DNA from: an uncultured Lachnospiraceae bacterium | GTDB taxonomy: Bacteria > Bacillota > Clostridia > Lachnospirales > Lachnospiraceae | Reading direction: 5' to 3' | DNA: 61,282 bases | Assembly (NCBI GenBank): GCA_900546495.1 | Contig: URDN01000011.1 | Span: 1 to 61,282 of the forward strand | Part shown: positions 7,609 to 15,619 of the stretch, in pieces | Position numbering within the stretch: position 1 is the first letter of the stretch | How the letters are laid out: each line of letters opens with the position of its first letter | The notes under the pieces: model-generated | The model's database searches: none | Told to the model about the DNA's origin: nothing | The model's input: the letters and a program-made list of their open reading frames with translations, nothing else | Position numbers and translations under genes: made by a program

Positions 7609-9138
7609 CTAGTTTGTTCCGGATTTATCTTCCAGCTCCGGTGTTCCACGCATCTGAATCAGTGGACCGCCTGTCTTTTCAATATAGTCTTCGGTAATGG
7701 TAACAGCACCTATATTGTCATCTTTCGGAATCTCATACATGATATCCAGCATAAATTCCTCAATGATGGAACGTAATGCACGGGCTCCTACGTTTTTCTC
7801 TTTGGCACGTTTTGCAATGGCACGTAATGCACCATCGTCAAACTCCAGTTTTACTTCATCCATTGCCAGTAATTTCTGATACTGCTTGATGATCGCGTTT
7901 TTCGGTTCTTTCAGAATCTGTACCAGCATATCCTCAGACAATGCATCCAGTGAAAACAGGATCGGCAGACGTCCGATAAACTCCGGAATCATACCGAATT
8001 TGCGAATATCCTCTGTGGTCACCTGACGAAGCAGATTTTCTTCCTTATCATATTTGTCTTTCAAGTCCGCCTGAAAACCGATGGACGCATGCTCGTTTAA
8101 ACGCTCTTTGATGATGTCTTCCAGTCCCGGGAATGCACCACCACAGATAAATAAAATATTCGATGTATCAATGGTTGTCATTGGAACCATTGCATTTTTG
8201 CTTGTTGCTCCGATCGGCACTTCCACCTCTGCGCCCTCTAACAGCTTCAACATTCCCTGCTGTACAGATTCACCGCTGACATCACGCTGTGTCGCATTTT
8301 TCTTCTTTGCAAGTTTGTCGATTTCATCGATAAATACGATGCCGCGCTCTGCTTTTTCCACATCATTATCTGCTGCTGTCAGCAGTTTGGACAGTACACT
8401 TTCGATATCATCACCTATGTAACCAGCTTCTGTCAGGGAAGTTGCATCTGCGATCGCAAGCGGTACGTCCAGAAGTTTTGCCAGTGTTTTTACCAGATAA
8501 GTCTTACCGCAGCCAGTCGGTCCAACCATCAGCATGTTGGATTTCTCGATCTCGACACCATCTGCATTTGCCTCAGCACCTGCTGCCACACGTTTGTAAT
8601 GGTTGTAAACAGCTACTGACATCACTTTTTTCGCATAATCCTGACCAACTACATAGTCATCCAGACTTGCTTTGATCTTGTGCGGTGCCGGAATTTTGTG
8701 AATATCCAAAACCGGTTCTTCTTTCTTTTTCTCTTTCGGTTTTTTCTTCTTTACTTTCTGCTGATTGCCAAACGGAAGGTCAGACATATTTACAAACTGG
8801 ATGTTCGGCATCTTTCCGCTGGAAAGCATATCACCGATATTGATGTCACCCAGTCCCGGGATTCCCGGCATCTGTCCCATGGTATCAAAAGTCTTCTGCA
8901 TACAATCCTGACAGATTGCCATATTCGGAGCTACATGAATCAGTTTGCCGGCTTTGCTTGCCGGACGTCTGCACATTGCACAGAACTCGTCAAAATCATC
9001 GGATTTTTCATGCTCCTCTCCGTGATCGTCTGTCACTACCTCACCGGTCTCTACCGGAGTCTCGGTTGTCTCATTTTTCTCAGATACAGCCTCGTCTTTT
9101 TCGTCTGTATCTACTTCTCTGTAATCGTTATCTATCAT
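7609..9138 (-). CDS. clpX: ATP-dependent Clp protease ATP-binding subunit ClpX
   Basis: ClpX unfolds substrates and feeds them to ClpP. The 509-residue chain is longer than the usual ~420 because of an acidic N-terminal extension (1-50) and a lysine-rich insertion (about 128-142). The C4 zinc finger has Cys53, Cys56, Cys76 and Cys79; Walker A is GPTGCGKT at 206-213, Walker B is VFIDEIDK, and the pore loop reads AGYIGDD. I start at the ATG at 9138, which has TGGAGAAA upstream; an in-frame TTG at 9171 lacks a usable site. No clpP is adjacent. The insertion before the AAA+ core is common in Lachnospiraceae ClpX. Confidence 0.95.
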   Translation of the reverse strand: MIDNDYREVDTDEKDEAVSEKNETTETPVETGEVVTDDHGEEHEKSDDFDEFCAMCRRPASKAGKLIHVAPNMAICQDCMQKTFDTMGQMPGIPGLGDINIGDMLSSGKMPNIQFVNMSDLPFGNQQKVKKKKPKEKKKEEPVLDIHKIPAPHKIKASLDDYVVGQDYAKKVMSVAVYNHYKRVAAGAEANADGVEIEKSNMLMVGPTGCGKTYLVKTLAKLLDVPLAIADATSLTEAGYIGDDIESVLSKLLTAADNDVEKAERGIVFIDEIDKLAKKKNATQRDVSGESVQQGMLKLLEGAEVEVPIGATSKNAMVPMTTIDTSNILFICGGAFPGLEDIIKERLNEHASIGFQADLKDKYDKEENLLRQVTTEDIRKFGMIPEFIGRLPILFSLDALSEDMLVQILKEPKNAIIKQYQKLLAMDEVKLEFDDGALRAIAKRAKEKNVGARALRSIIEEFMLDIMYEIPKDDNIGAVTITEDYIEKTGGPLIQMRGTPELEDKSGTN

Positions 9139-9192
9139 AAAAATTTCTCCATTCGTCTGTATTTTCCTCAAAAATGCCGTTGAGACTTTTTT

Positions 9193-9222
9193 ATCTTACC
9201 ATAGATTGACGGTTATTTTCAA
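9193..9222 (-). promoter_or_regulatory. Candidate clpX promoter
   Basis: On the minus strand TTGAAA and TAAGAT are separated by 18 bases, about 55 bases upstream of the clpX start. Confidence 0.45.
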
Positions 9223-9302
9223 CTGTACGGCTCGCATTTAATAAAAGGTTTATGCTTTTTATGTAGGTAATGAACAGTTTTGAAAAACTTACTATACTTA
9301 AA

Positions 9303-9372
9303 TAGCGGGCTCAGAACAAATTTTCCTTCCAAGCGATTGTTAGCTGGAAGGACAAATTTGTCTGAGTCCGCT
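9303..9372. terminator. Long inverted repeat after gatB
   Basis: Arms of about 28 bases (AGCGGGCTCAGAACAAATTT... and its complement, with few mismatches) enclose the loop AGCGATTGTTAGC. It lies 40 bases past gatB. No strong T run follows on the minus strand, so it may be a processing or protection hairpin more than a classical terminator. The loop sequence recurs in the hairpin at 17910-17980. Confidence 0.6.
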
Positions 9373-9412
9373 TTCATAATCTTAAAGTATAGCCATAATT
9401 TTTAAGCCGCCT

Positions 9413-10846
9413 CTAACCAAGAAGTTCCTGTAAAATCGCATTTACCATAGCCGGATTTGCTTTTCCTTTCATAGCCTTCATGGTCTGTCCAACAAGGAAT
9501 CCCATAGCCTTCTTTTTACCATTATGGTAATCCTCCACCGACTGTGGATTCTCTGCAATAACCTTCTCAATGGTCTCTCTCAGAGCCCCCTCATCATTGA
9601 CAACTTTCAAACCTTTTTCTTCGACATATTTCTCCGGATCAATATCCGATTTAAACATCTCCTCGAATACTTCTTTTGCCACGGAACCATTGATAGTACC
9701 TGCATCTACCAATTCGATCAGTGCAGCCAGATGCTCCGGCGCAAAACAGATTTCCTCTGCTTCCATGCTGTTCTCTTTTAATAAACGCATGGTCTCACCC
9801 ATAAGCCAGTTAGATACTTTTTTCGGCTTGCCACAGATTTTGGTAGTTTCCTCGAACAGATCTGCCATGTGCTTTGTTCCGGTGATGATCTCTGCATCGT
9901 AATCCGGAATGTCGTATTCTCTGTGGTAACGCTCCAGCTTCTGCGGACGCAGTTCCGGCTGACGGCTGCGGATCTCGTTGATCCACTCCTCGGAAATGAC
10001 GATCGGTGCCAGATCCGGTTCCGGGAAGTAACGGTAATCCTGTGCATCCTCTTTGGAACGCATTGCATGAGAAGATTCTTTGTTGTCATCCCAGCGACGG
10101 GTTTCCTGCACAACTTTTCTTCCCATCTCAAGAAGTTCGATCTGACGCTCCCGCTCTCCTTCGATGGCATGTGCGATTGCTTTGAAGGAGTTCAGGTTTT
10201 TCATCTCGGTACGGGTTCCAAACTTCGGTGAACCAACCTCACGAACGGACAGGTTGACATCGGCACGCATGGAACCTTCGTTTAATTTACAGTCGGATGC
10301 GCCCAGATACTGAATGGTCTGGCGCAATGTCTCCAGGTAAGCGATCACTTCATCGGCAGAGCGCATATCCGGTTCGGATACGATCTCGATCAGCGGTACG
10401 CCGGAACGGTTGTAATCCACGATGGATACGTCCTCCCACTCGTCATGCACCAGTTTACCTGCATCTTCCTCCATATGGATCTCATGGATGCGCACCTGCT
10501 TTTTGCCCGCCGGTGTCTCGATCTCCACATAACCGTTGCGGCAGATTGGCAGATACAGCTGTGAAATCTGGTAGTTCTGCGGATTATCCGGATAAAAATA
10601 GTTTTTTCGGTCAAATTTACTATATCGGGTAATGCTGCAGTTTGTTGCCAGACCTACTGCCATGGCATATTCCACCACCTGTTTATTTAATACCGGAAGG
10701 GAACCCGGCATACCGGTACAAACCGGACAGGTGTGTGTATTTGGTTTTCCTCCGAACTCTGTGGAACAGGAACAGAAGATTTTGGTTTTGGTCGCAAGTT
10801 CTACGTGCACTTCCAGTCCGATGACTGTCTCATAATTCTTACTCAT
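9413..10846 (-). CDS. gatB: Asp-tRNA(Asn)/Glu-tRNA(Gln) amidotransferase subunit B
   Basis: GatB is the kinase/transamidase subunit that binds misacylated tRNA and activates its carboxylate. At 477 residues it has normal length. It opens with NYETVIGLEVHVELATKTKI, has the zinc-site Cys cluster CSCSTEF and CPVCTGMPG near 27-45, the SRSGVPLIEIVSEPD-like motif reading NRSGVPLIEIVSEPD, and a C-terminal YqeY-like tail domain for tRNA binding ending NPAMVNAILQELLG. It is last in the operon, 15 bases after gatA. AAGGAGGAG precedes the start. Confidence 0.97.
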   Translation of the reverse strand: MSKNYETVIGLEVHVELATKTKIFCSCSTEFGGKPNTHTCPVCTGMPGSLPVLNKQVVEYAMAVGLATNCSITRYSKFDRKNYFYPDNPQNYQISQLYLPICRNGYVEIETPAGKKQVRIHEIHMEEDAGKLVHDEWEDVSIVDYNRSGVPLIEIVSEPDMRSADEVIAYLETLRQTIQYLGASDCKLNEGSMRADVNLSVREVGSPKFGTRTEMKNLNSFKAIAHAIEGERERQIELLEMGRKVVQETRRWDDNKESSHAMRSKEDAQDYRYFPEPDLAPIVISEEWINEIRSRQPELRPQKLERYHREYDIPDYDAEIITGTKHMADLFEETTKICGKPKKVSNWLMGETMRLLKENSMEAEEICFAPEHLAALIELVDAGTINGSVAKEVFEEMFKSDIDPEKYVEEKGLKVVNDEGALRETIEKVIAENPQSVEDYHNGKKKAMGFLVGQTMKAMKGKANPAMVNAILQELLG

Positions 10847-10861
10847 CTCTTCTCCTCCTTC

Positions 10862-12325
10862 CTACGCCTGGCTCAGCGGGCTATGCTGATATGGATGTGT
10901 CTGTTCAAAGCTGTATGCTGCCTGAATGATCTTTTTCTCCTGGAAACAGTCTCCGATCAGCTGCAAACCAATCGGCAGTCCCTGACTGTCCGTACCGCAC
11001 GGAAGGGAAATTCCAGGAAGTCCCGCCAGGTTGACGGAAATTGTATATATATCGCCCAGATACATGCTGATCGGATCCTGCAGGCTCTCACCAAGCTTTG
11101 GTGCTGTGGTCGGTGCTGCCGGTCCAAGGATCATGTCATATTTCGCAAATGCATCGTCAAATGCTTTTTTGATCAGTGCTTTAACGCGCAGTGCTTTCAG
11201 ATAATAAGCATCATAATATCCGGAACTCAAAACGAAAGAGCCAAGCATAATTCTTCGTTTTACTTCAGGGCCAAATCCCTCGGAACGGGATTTTTTATAC
11301 ATGTTGTGAAGACCTTCATATTCTTTCGTGCGATAGCCGTATTTGACACCGTCAAAACGTGCCAGGTTGGAGCTTGCCTCCGCGCAGGCAATGACGTAAT
11401 AAGCCGGGATCGCATATTTTACAAGTCCAAGGTCGAATTCTTCCACGATGGCACCTTTTTCTTCCAGTACTTTTGCTGCTGCAAGTACCGCTTCCTTTAC
11501 TTCCGGATTTAAGCCTTCCCCGAAATAATCTTTTGGGATACCGATGCGCATGCCTTTGACATCGTCTACCAGGGCAGACGTAAAATCGGTGTCTTCTCTT
11601 TCTACGGATGTTGAATCCTTTTTATCATAGGAAGTGATTGCTTCCAGGATCGTTGCGCAGTCTGTCACATCTTTTGCTACCGGTCCGATCTGATCCAGGG
11701 AAGAACCGTATGCGATCAGTCCGTAACGGGAAACGGTTCCGTAGGTCGGTTTGATACCGGTCACTCCGCAAAAAGAACTCGGCTGGCGGATGGAACCGCC
11801 TGTGTCAGAACCAAGGGCAAAGGAACACTCCTCTGCTGCCACAGCTGCGCAGGAACCGCCGGAAGATCCGCCCGGAACGTGCGCGGTATTCCATGGATTT
11901 TTTGTCTCGCCGTAAGCGGAAGTCTCTGTGGTGCTTCCCATGGCAAATTCATCCATATTTGTCTTTCCGATAATGACTGCTCCGGCTTCTTCCAGTTTTT
12001 TCACTGCTTCTGCCGTATAAGTCGGTATAAAGTTATATAAAATCTTTGAAGAACAAGTCGTTAAAAGGCCTTCGGTACACATGTTGTCCTTGATGGCCAC
12101 CGGAACACCTGCCAAAGGTCCGTTCAGCTCTCCGGCATCAATTTGTGCCTGTACTTCTTTTGCGCGGGCCAGTGCACCTTCCTCATCGACGGTCACAAAA
12201 CTGTGCACCTGCTCTTCTTTTGCGTGTACCGCATCCAAAGCTTCCCGAACGGCTGCTTCCACGGTCACTTCTTTTGCTTTTATCTTTTTTCCCAGCTCTA
12301 CTGCTGTCAAACTCATCAAACTCAT
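10862..12325 (-). CDS. gatA: Asp-tRNA(Asn)/Glu-tRNA(Gln) amidotransferase subunit A
   Basis: GatA is the amidase-signature subunit that hydrolyses glutamine to supply ammonia. The Ser-cisSer-Lys machinery is visible: Lys79 in GVPVAIKDNM, the glycine/serine-rich HVPGGSSGGSCAAVAA, and the nucleophile region LGSDTGGSIRQPSSFCG. I place the start at 12325 because GGAGG is eight bases upstream of that ATG; the ATG at 12331 is only two bases from GGAGG. The gene lies 17 bases after the GNAT-GatC fusion gene and 15 bases before gatB, so the subunits are co-translated from one transcript. Confidence 0.97.
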   Translation of the reverse strand: MSLMSLTAVELGKKIKAKEVTVEAAVREALDAVHAKEEQVHSFVTVDEEGALARAKEVQAQIDAGELNGPLAGVPVAIKDNMCTEGLLTTCSSKILYNFIPTYTAEAVKKLEEAGAVIIGKTNMDEFAMGSTTETSAYGETKNPWNTAHVPGGSSGGSCAAVAAEECSFALGSDTGGSIRQPSSFCGVTGIKPTYGTVSRYGLIAYGSSLDQIGPVAKDVTDCATILEAITSYDKKDSTSVEREDTDFTSALVDDVKGMRIGIPKDYFGEGLNPEVKEAVLAAAKVLEEKGAIVEEFDLGLVKYAIPAYYVIACAEASSNLARFDGVKYGYRTKEYEGLHNMYKKSRSEGFGPEVKRRIMLGSFVLSSGYYDAYYLKALRVKALIKKAFDDAFAKYDMILGPAAPTTAPKLGESLQDPISMYLGDIYTISVNLAGLPGISLPCGTDSQGLPIGLQLIGDCFQEKKIIQAAYSFEQTHPYQHSPLSQA

Positions 12326-12342
12326 TTCCATGTCCTCCGTTC

Positions 12343-13260
12343 TTATTCGCCGATTGTCTTCGGTACTTTGAATCCGCCGTCTTTCTGCTCCGGAGCATTC
12401 TTCAGTGTATCTGCACTGCCATCTCCGTTTGTCACAACATCCTCGCGGAATACATTTTCAATCGGGAATACATGGGACATCGGCTCGATGCCTGTGGTGT
12501 CAAGCTCATTTAAGAGATCGATGTAATCCAGCATATCTTCCATATCTTTTTTCGCTGCTTCTGCTTCTTCCGGACTCAGTTCCAGTTTTGCCAGAATGCC
12601 AACGTATTCCATGGTGTCATCGGAAATGACATTTTTCATAGTTCCGTCCTCTGCCATTACTTTTGTGACGGATGCGCCGCTGGTCTGATCCCCTTCTTCC
12701 GGCTCTTCGTCCAGTGCCACATGACTGATTTTTGCATAAACAGCAGAATCCACAATACCCTGATTGTCCTTTAGGGACTGGCGCAGGGTTCCTTCATAAT
12801 CCATCCCTGCTTTTTTCATCACTTCACCGGAATTTGGATTTGCCACATCATGCTGTGCCCAGACACGTCCTGCACCGACTTCTGCCAGCAGAAATCGGAC
12901 GACTGCCTCCACAGCCTCTGTGGTGTAACCCTGATGCCACCAGGATTTTCCGATGCAGTAACCAAGTTCTGCACTCTGGACATCTTCATTCAGTGATACC
13001 ACGCTGATACTTCCGATTGGCTGCTCGATGTCATTTAACTCGATCGCCCACTGATAAAACTCATTTTTGCTGTAACCTGCTTCCCACTGCTGCAGAATCT
13101 CTGTGGTCTCCTCCACACTTTTATGCGGCTGCCAGGTCAGATATTTTGTTACTTCCGGGTCGCATGCCCAGTTGTAATACATATTTTCTGCATCTTCTAT
13201 CGTAAAACGCCGTAATGTCAGGCGTTCTGTTGCTATTGTCTGTGTTCCTGTATGTCTCAC
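12343..13260 (-). CDS. gatC: GNAT acetyltransferase fused to GatC
   Basis: A 305-residue fusion in one continuous frame. Residues 1-180 are a RimJ/RimL-type GNAT domain: TERLTLRRFTIEDAENMYYN at the start, then SWWHQGYTTEAVEAVV as the acetyl-CoA loop. After an acidic linker (about 180-205) comes a full-length GatC domain: YVGILAKLELSPEEAEAAKK and GIEPMSHVFPIENVFREDVV. GatC normally is a free ~95-residue chaperone-like subunit that wraps GatA and GatB. The start is a GTG at 13260 preceded by GGAGGAG; the frame upstream has no ribosome binding site. What the acetyltransferase acts on is unknown. Fusion to an amidotransferase subunit suggests translation-linked acetylation, or simply fusion after operon adjacency. 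Confidence 0.9.
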   Translation of the reverse strand: MRHTGTQTIATERLTLRRFTIEDAENMYYNWACDPEVTKYLTWQPHKSVEETTEILQQWEAGYSKNEFYQWAIELNDIEQPIGSISVVSLNEDVQSAELGYCIGKSWWHQGYTTEAVEAVVRFLLAEVGAGRVWAQHDVANPNSGEVMKKAGMDYEGTLRQSLKDNQGIVDSAVYAKISHVALDEEPEEGDQTSGASVTKVMAEDGTMKNVISDDTMEYVGILAKLELSPEEAEAAKKDMEDMLDYIDLLNELDTTGIEPMSHVFPIENVFREDVVTNGDGSADTLKNAPEQKDGGFKVPKTIGE

Positions 13261-13399
13261 GTTTTTTCTCCTCCTACATCTGAACCGCGTTCTGTAACGG
13301 TTCCCGGTTCTATTGCAAATTCGCCATTTTTTACATCTGAGAATGTTTTTGTTACTACTCATCAGCACCTGTTGCAACCAAAACTTCTCATTTGATATT

Positions 13400-14731
13400 T
13401 TATGGCTCTAATCTGCTCAGATCTCTTGGGAACAAGGTCGCTTCCCGGACGTTATCTTCTCCGATCAGCTGCATGGTCAGACGTTCCATTCCGATACCAA
13501 GTCCACCATGTGGCGGCATGCCGTATTTGAATGCCGACAGGTAATGCTCCATGCCTTCGGTCTCCATGCCCCGCTGTGCGATCTTTTCCATTAATTTATC
13601 ATACTGATGGATACGCTGTCCACCGGTTGTGATCTCCAGACCTTTGTAAAGCAGATCAAAGCTTAAGGTGTAGGTCGGATCTGCCGGATCATCCATCGCA
13701 TAAAACGGACGTTTCTTGGACGGATAATGTGTGACAAATACAAAATCACTGCCGAATTCTTCTTTTGCATACTGACCGATCAGATGCTCCTCCTCCGGCT
13801 CCAAATCATATGGATTACGGAACTGTCTGTCATATTTTTCTGCAACTCTCTGTTTTGCTTCATCGAAACGGATGGCCGGGATCCGGCTCACATCCGGAAG
13901 CGTGATCTGCAGGATTTCTAATTCTTTCGTATACTCTTTTTTCAGCAGTTCCATTGTATACTGTAAAAATCCGGTTTCCATAGCCATGATGTCTTCGAAG
14001 CCGTCAATGTATCCCATTTCAAAATCAAGACTGTTATATTCGTTTAAATGGCGTTTTGTATTATGTTTTTCCGCACGAAAAACCGGTGCTGTCTCAAAGA
14101 CTCTGTCAAACACGCCTACCATCATCTGTTTGTAAAACTGTGGACTTTGCTGCAAAATCGCAGGTCTGTGGAAATACTCCAGTTTAAACAGGTTGGCTCC
14201 GCCCTCAGCACTTTTTGCGCCAAGTTTTGGTGTGTGGATCTCTGTAAATCCCTGACTGTAGAGGAAATCACGGAAGCCTCTCACAATACCTTCCTGAATC
14301 CGAAACGTTGCCCGCTCTCTGATATTCCTCAGGGCTACGGCGCGATGGTTCAATTTGGCTTCAAGAGAAGTATTCATCTTCCATTTCGCGATTGGAAGCG
14401 GCAGACTCTCTGCCGGATTGGAAAGGATTTTGACATCTTTCATGCGGATCTCGAACCCTCCCGGCGCACGTTCTTCCTTATTTAATATACCACTCACCTC
14501 AATGGCTGCGCCTTCTTTGAGTTCCTTCAGATCAATGGCTGTCACGCCTTCTTCATACACGCACTGCAGGAGACCTTCTCTTTTTCGCAGGACTACAAAG
14601 GCTACCTCACCCATGTCACGCACTGTATGAACGGCTCCATTCACGCTGATCATCTGGCTATACAGGTCAGAGGCAAGGATTTCACTGATTTCCATCGTCT
14701 CTTTTGGCATTACACCGGTCATCATTTTCAT
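13400..14731 (-). CDS. aspS: Aspartyl-tRNA synthetase, archaeal-type non-discriminating form
   Basis: Class II synthetase of the short archaeal/AspS2 type (about 443 residues; bacterial AspRS is ~590 and has a GAD insertion that is missing here). An OB-fold anticodon domain occupies 1-110, then motif 2 FRAEKHNTKRHLNEYNSLDF and motif 3 GLGIGMERLTMQLIG, ending ATLFPRDLSRLEP. Linkage to GatCAB implies that it charges both tRNA-Asp and tRNA-Asn, the latter then being amidated. The start at 14731 is chosen because AAAAGGAG is 11 bases upstream; a GTG at 14743 abuts that same GGAG. A T-box precedes it. Confidence 0.93.
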   Translation of the reverse strand: MKMMTGVMPKETMEISEILASDLYSQMISVNGAVHTVRDMGEVAFVVLRKREGLLQCVYEEGVTAIDLKELKEGAAIEVSGILNKEERAPGGFEIRMKDVKILSNPAESLPLPIAKWKMNTSLEAKLNHRAVALRNIRERATFRIQEGIVRGFRDFLYSQGFTEIHTPKLGAKSAEGGANLFKLEYFHRPAILQQSPQFYKQMMVGVFDRVFETAPVFRAEKHNTKRHLNEYNSLDFEMGYIDGFEDIMAMETGFLQYTMELLKKEYTKELEILQITLPDVSRIPAIRFDEAKQRVAEKYDRQFRNPYDLEPEEEHLIGQYAKEEFGSDFVFVTHYPSKKRPFYAMDDPADPTYTLSFDLLYKGLEITTGGQRIHQYDKLMEKIAQRGMETEGMEHYLSAFKYGMPPHGGLGIGMERLTMQLIGEDNVREATLFPRDLSRLEP

Positions 14732-14908
14732 TGTTTCGTACACTCCTTTTGCATAAAATGTTGTAAGGTGCGGGACGGAATAAGAATATTAAAATTTCTA
14801 ATATCAAAACAGATTCATCTGTTTTTTTGCGCCAGATGCATGTTGCGAAGCAATAATTTCTATGTTGCATCTGTGTGCATATCACAGGCGTTTTTTGATT
14901 TTTTCTTA

Positions 14909-15230
14909 AAAAAAAACAAAAAACGCCCTTAGGATACATCTTTGTATCCAAGGACGAAATAATGTTCTTTTATTATTCCGCGGTACCACCCGCATTGAGA
15001 AAAACAATACTACAAAACACTCATGATCTGTGTCTTTCCCCACTCAGGCACGTAACGTGTGCAATCCGTACAGACCTACTGAAATTCACTGATCTGTGAT
15101 TTTCGCATTCAATCTGTCTGCTCCAGAGTGTTCCCTTCCTCTCCTCCACCAAACAGCGCTCTCAGTCGGTGACGCCGTATTCCTGTCGGTTTCTGAAGAT
15201 AAGAGTCTCTTTCAACGCATTTACTCATGA
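14909..15230 (-). promoter_or_regulatory. T-box riboswitch leader of the aspS-gatCAB operon
   Basis: The minus strand carries the T-box signature GGGTGGTACCGCGGAA (14976-14991), which in the antiterminator pairs with an uncharged tRNA acceptor end, followed by a terminator hairpin CGTCCTTGGATAC/GTATCCTAAGGGCG (14924-14955) and a long T run. Stem I sequence with GGTGGAGGAGAG precedes it. Specifier candidates are GAAC at 15130-15133 (overlapping Glu GAA and Asn AAC) and GAC at 15116-15118 (Asp); I could not fold stem I well enough to decide. Uncharged tRNA would raise synthesis of AspRS and the amidotransferase. Confidence 0.9.
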
Positions 15231-15236
15231 TTTTGT

Positions 15237-15265
15237 ATCATAGCACAACGTTTTTCGCTTTGCAA
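15237..15265 (-). promoter_or_regulatory. Promoter of the T-box/aspS operon
   Basis: On the minus strand TTGCAA and TATGAT are spaced by 17 bases just upstream of the T-box leader, giving a start near 15230. Confidence 0.65.
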
Positions 15266-15510
15266 GTCTTAATTGACCGACATATTAAGAAATTATTTCC
15301 TTTTTCTTTCAAAAATTTCCTTATTATATGATTTATGATATGAATTGTGATTTTCGATATAGTTTCCGGTGCATTCTGCAAGTTCCTCATTCAGGCATGA
15401 TTACTTTTTCAAACGTATGTAATGTATGAACTGTAACGCTGTAATATTCACAAAAGAAAACGTCTATCTGAATTTTTTTTGTTCATATCGTGTATTTTAT
15501 ACTTTTTTAA

Positions 15511-15539
15511 TTGACTTTTTGTAAAATTGGGGCTAATAT
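15511..15539 (+). promoter_or_regulatory. Promoter of the LTA-synthase-like gene
   Basis: TTGACT and TAATAT are separated by 17 bases, about 80 bases before the start codon. Confidence 0.7.
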
Positions 15540-15619
15540 CTGTACGGTTATGTAAAATTCTTTTAACTTAATAGTAAAGGTTATACTTTCGGCACTATGT
15601 TTTGAGAGAAGGAGTTTAT

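Larger units (their letters stand above)
14732..15619. other. Divergent control region between aspS and the LTA-synthase gene
   Basis: About 890 bases with no protein gene. It holds the minus-strand T-box leader and its promoter (14909-15265) and, further right, AT-rich sequence with the promoter of the LTA-synthase-like gene at 15511-15539. Between the T-box terminator and aspS, 14744-14908 is an untranslated stretch of about 165 bases in which I recognise nothing. Confidence 0.7.

Noticed and set aside
9778..10170. A 130-codon minus-strand frame inside gatB
   Set aside because: It is an alternate-frame shadow of gatB with Arg/Ser-rich low-complexity composition and no ribosome binding site.
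10733..11512. A 259-codon plus-strand frame antisense to gatB and gatA
   Set aside because: It spans the gatA/gatB junction on the opposite strand, is Cys/Phe-rich as expected for antisense of conserved genes, and has no domain or start signal.
12343..13260. GNAT-GatC fusion as an artefact of a missed stop codon
   Set aside because: The linker is continuous and in frame for both domains, and no ribosome binding site with start codon was seen directly ahead of the GatC domain.
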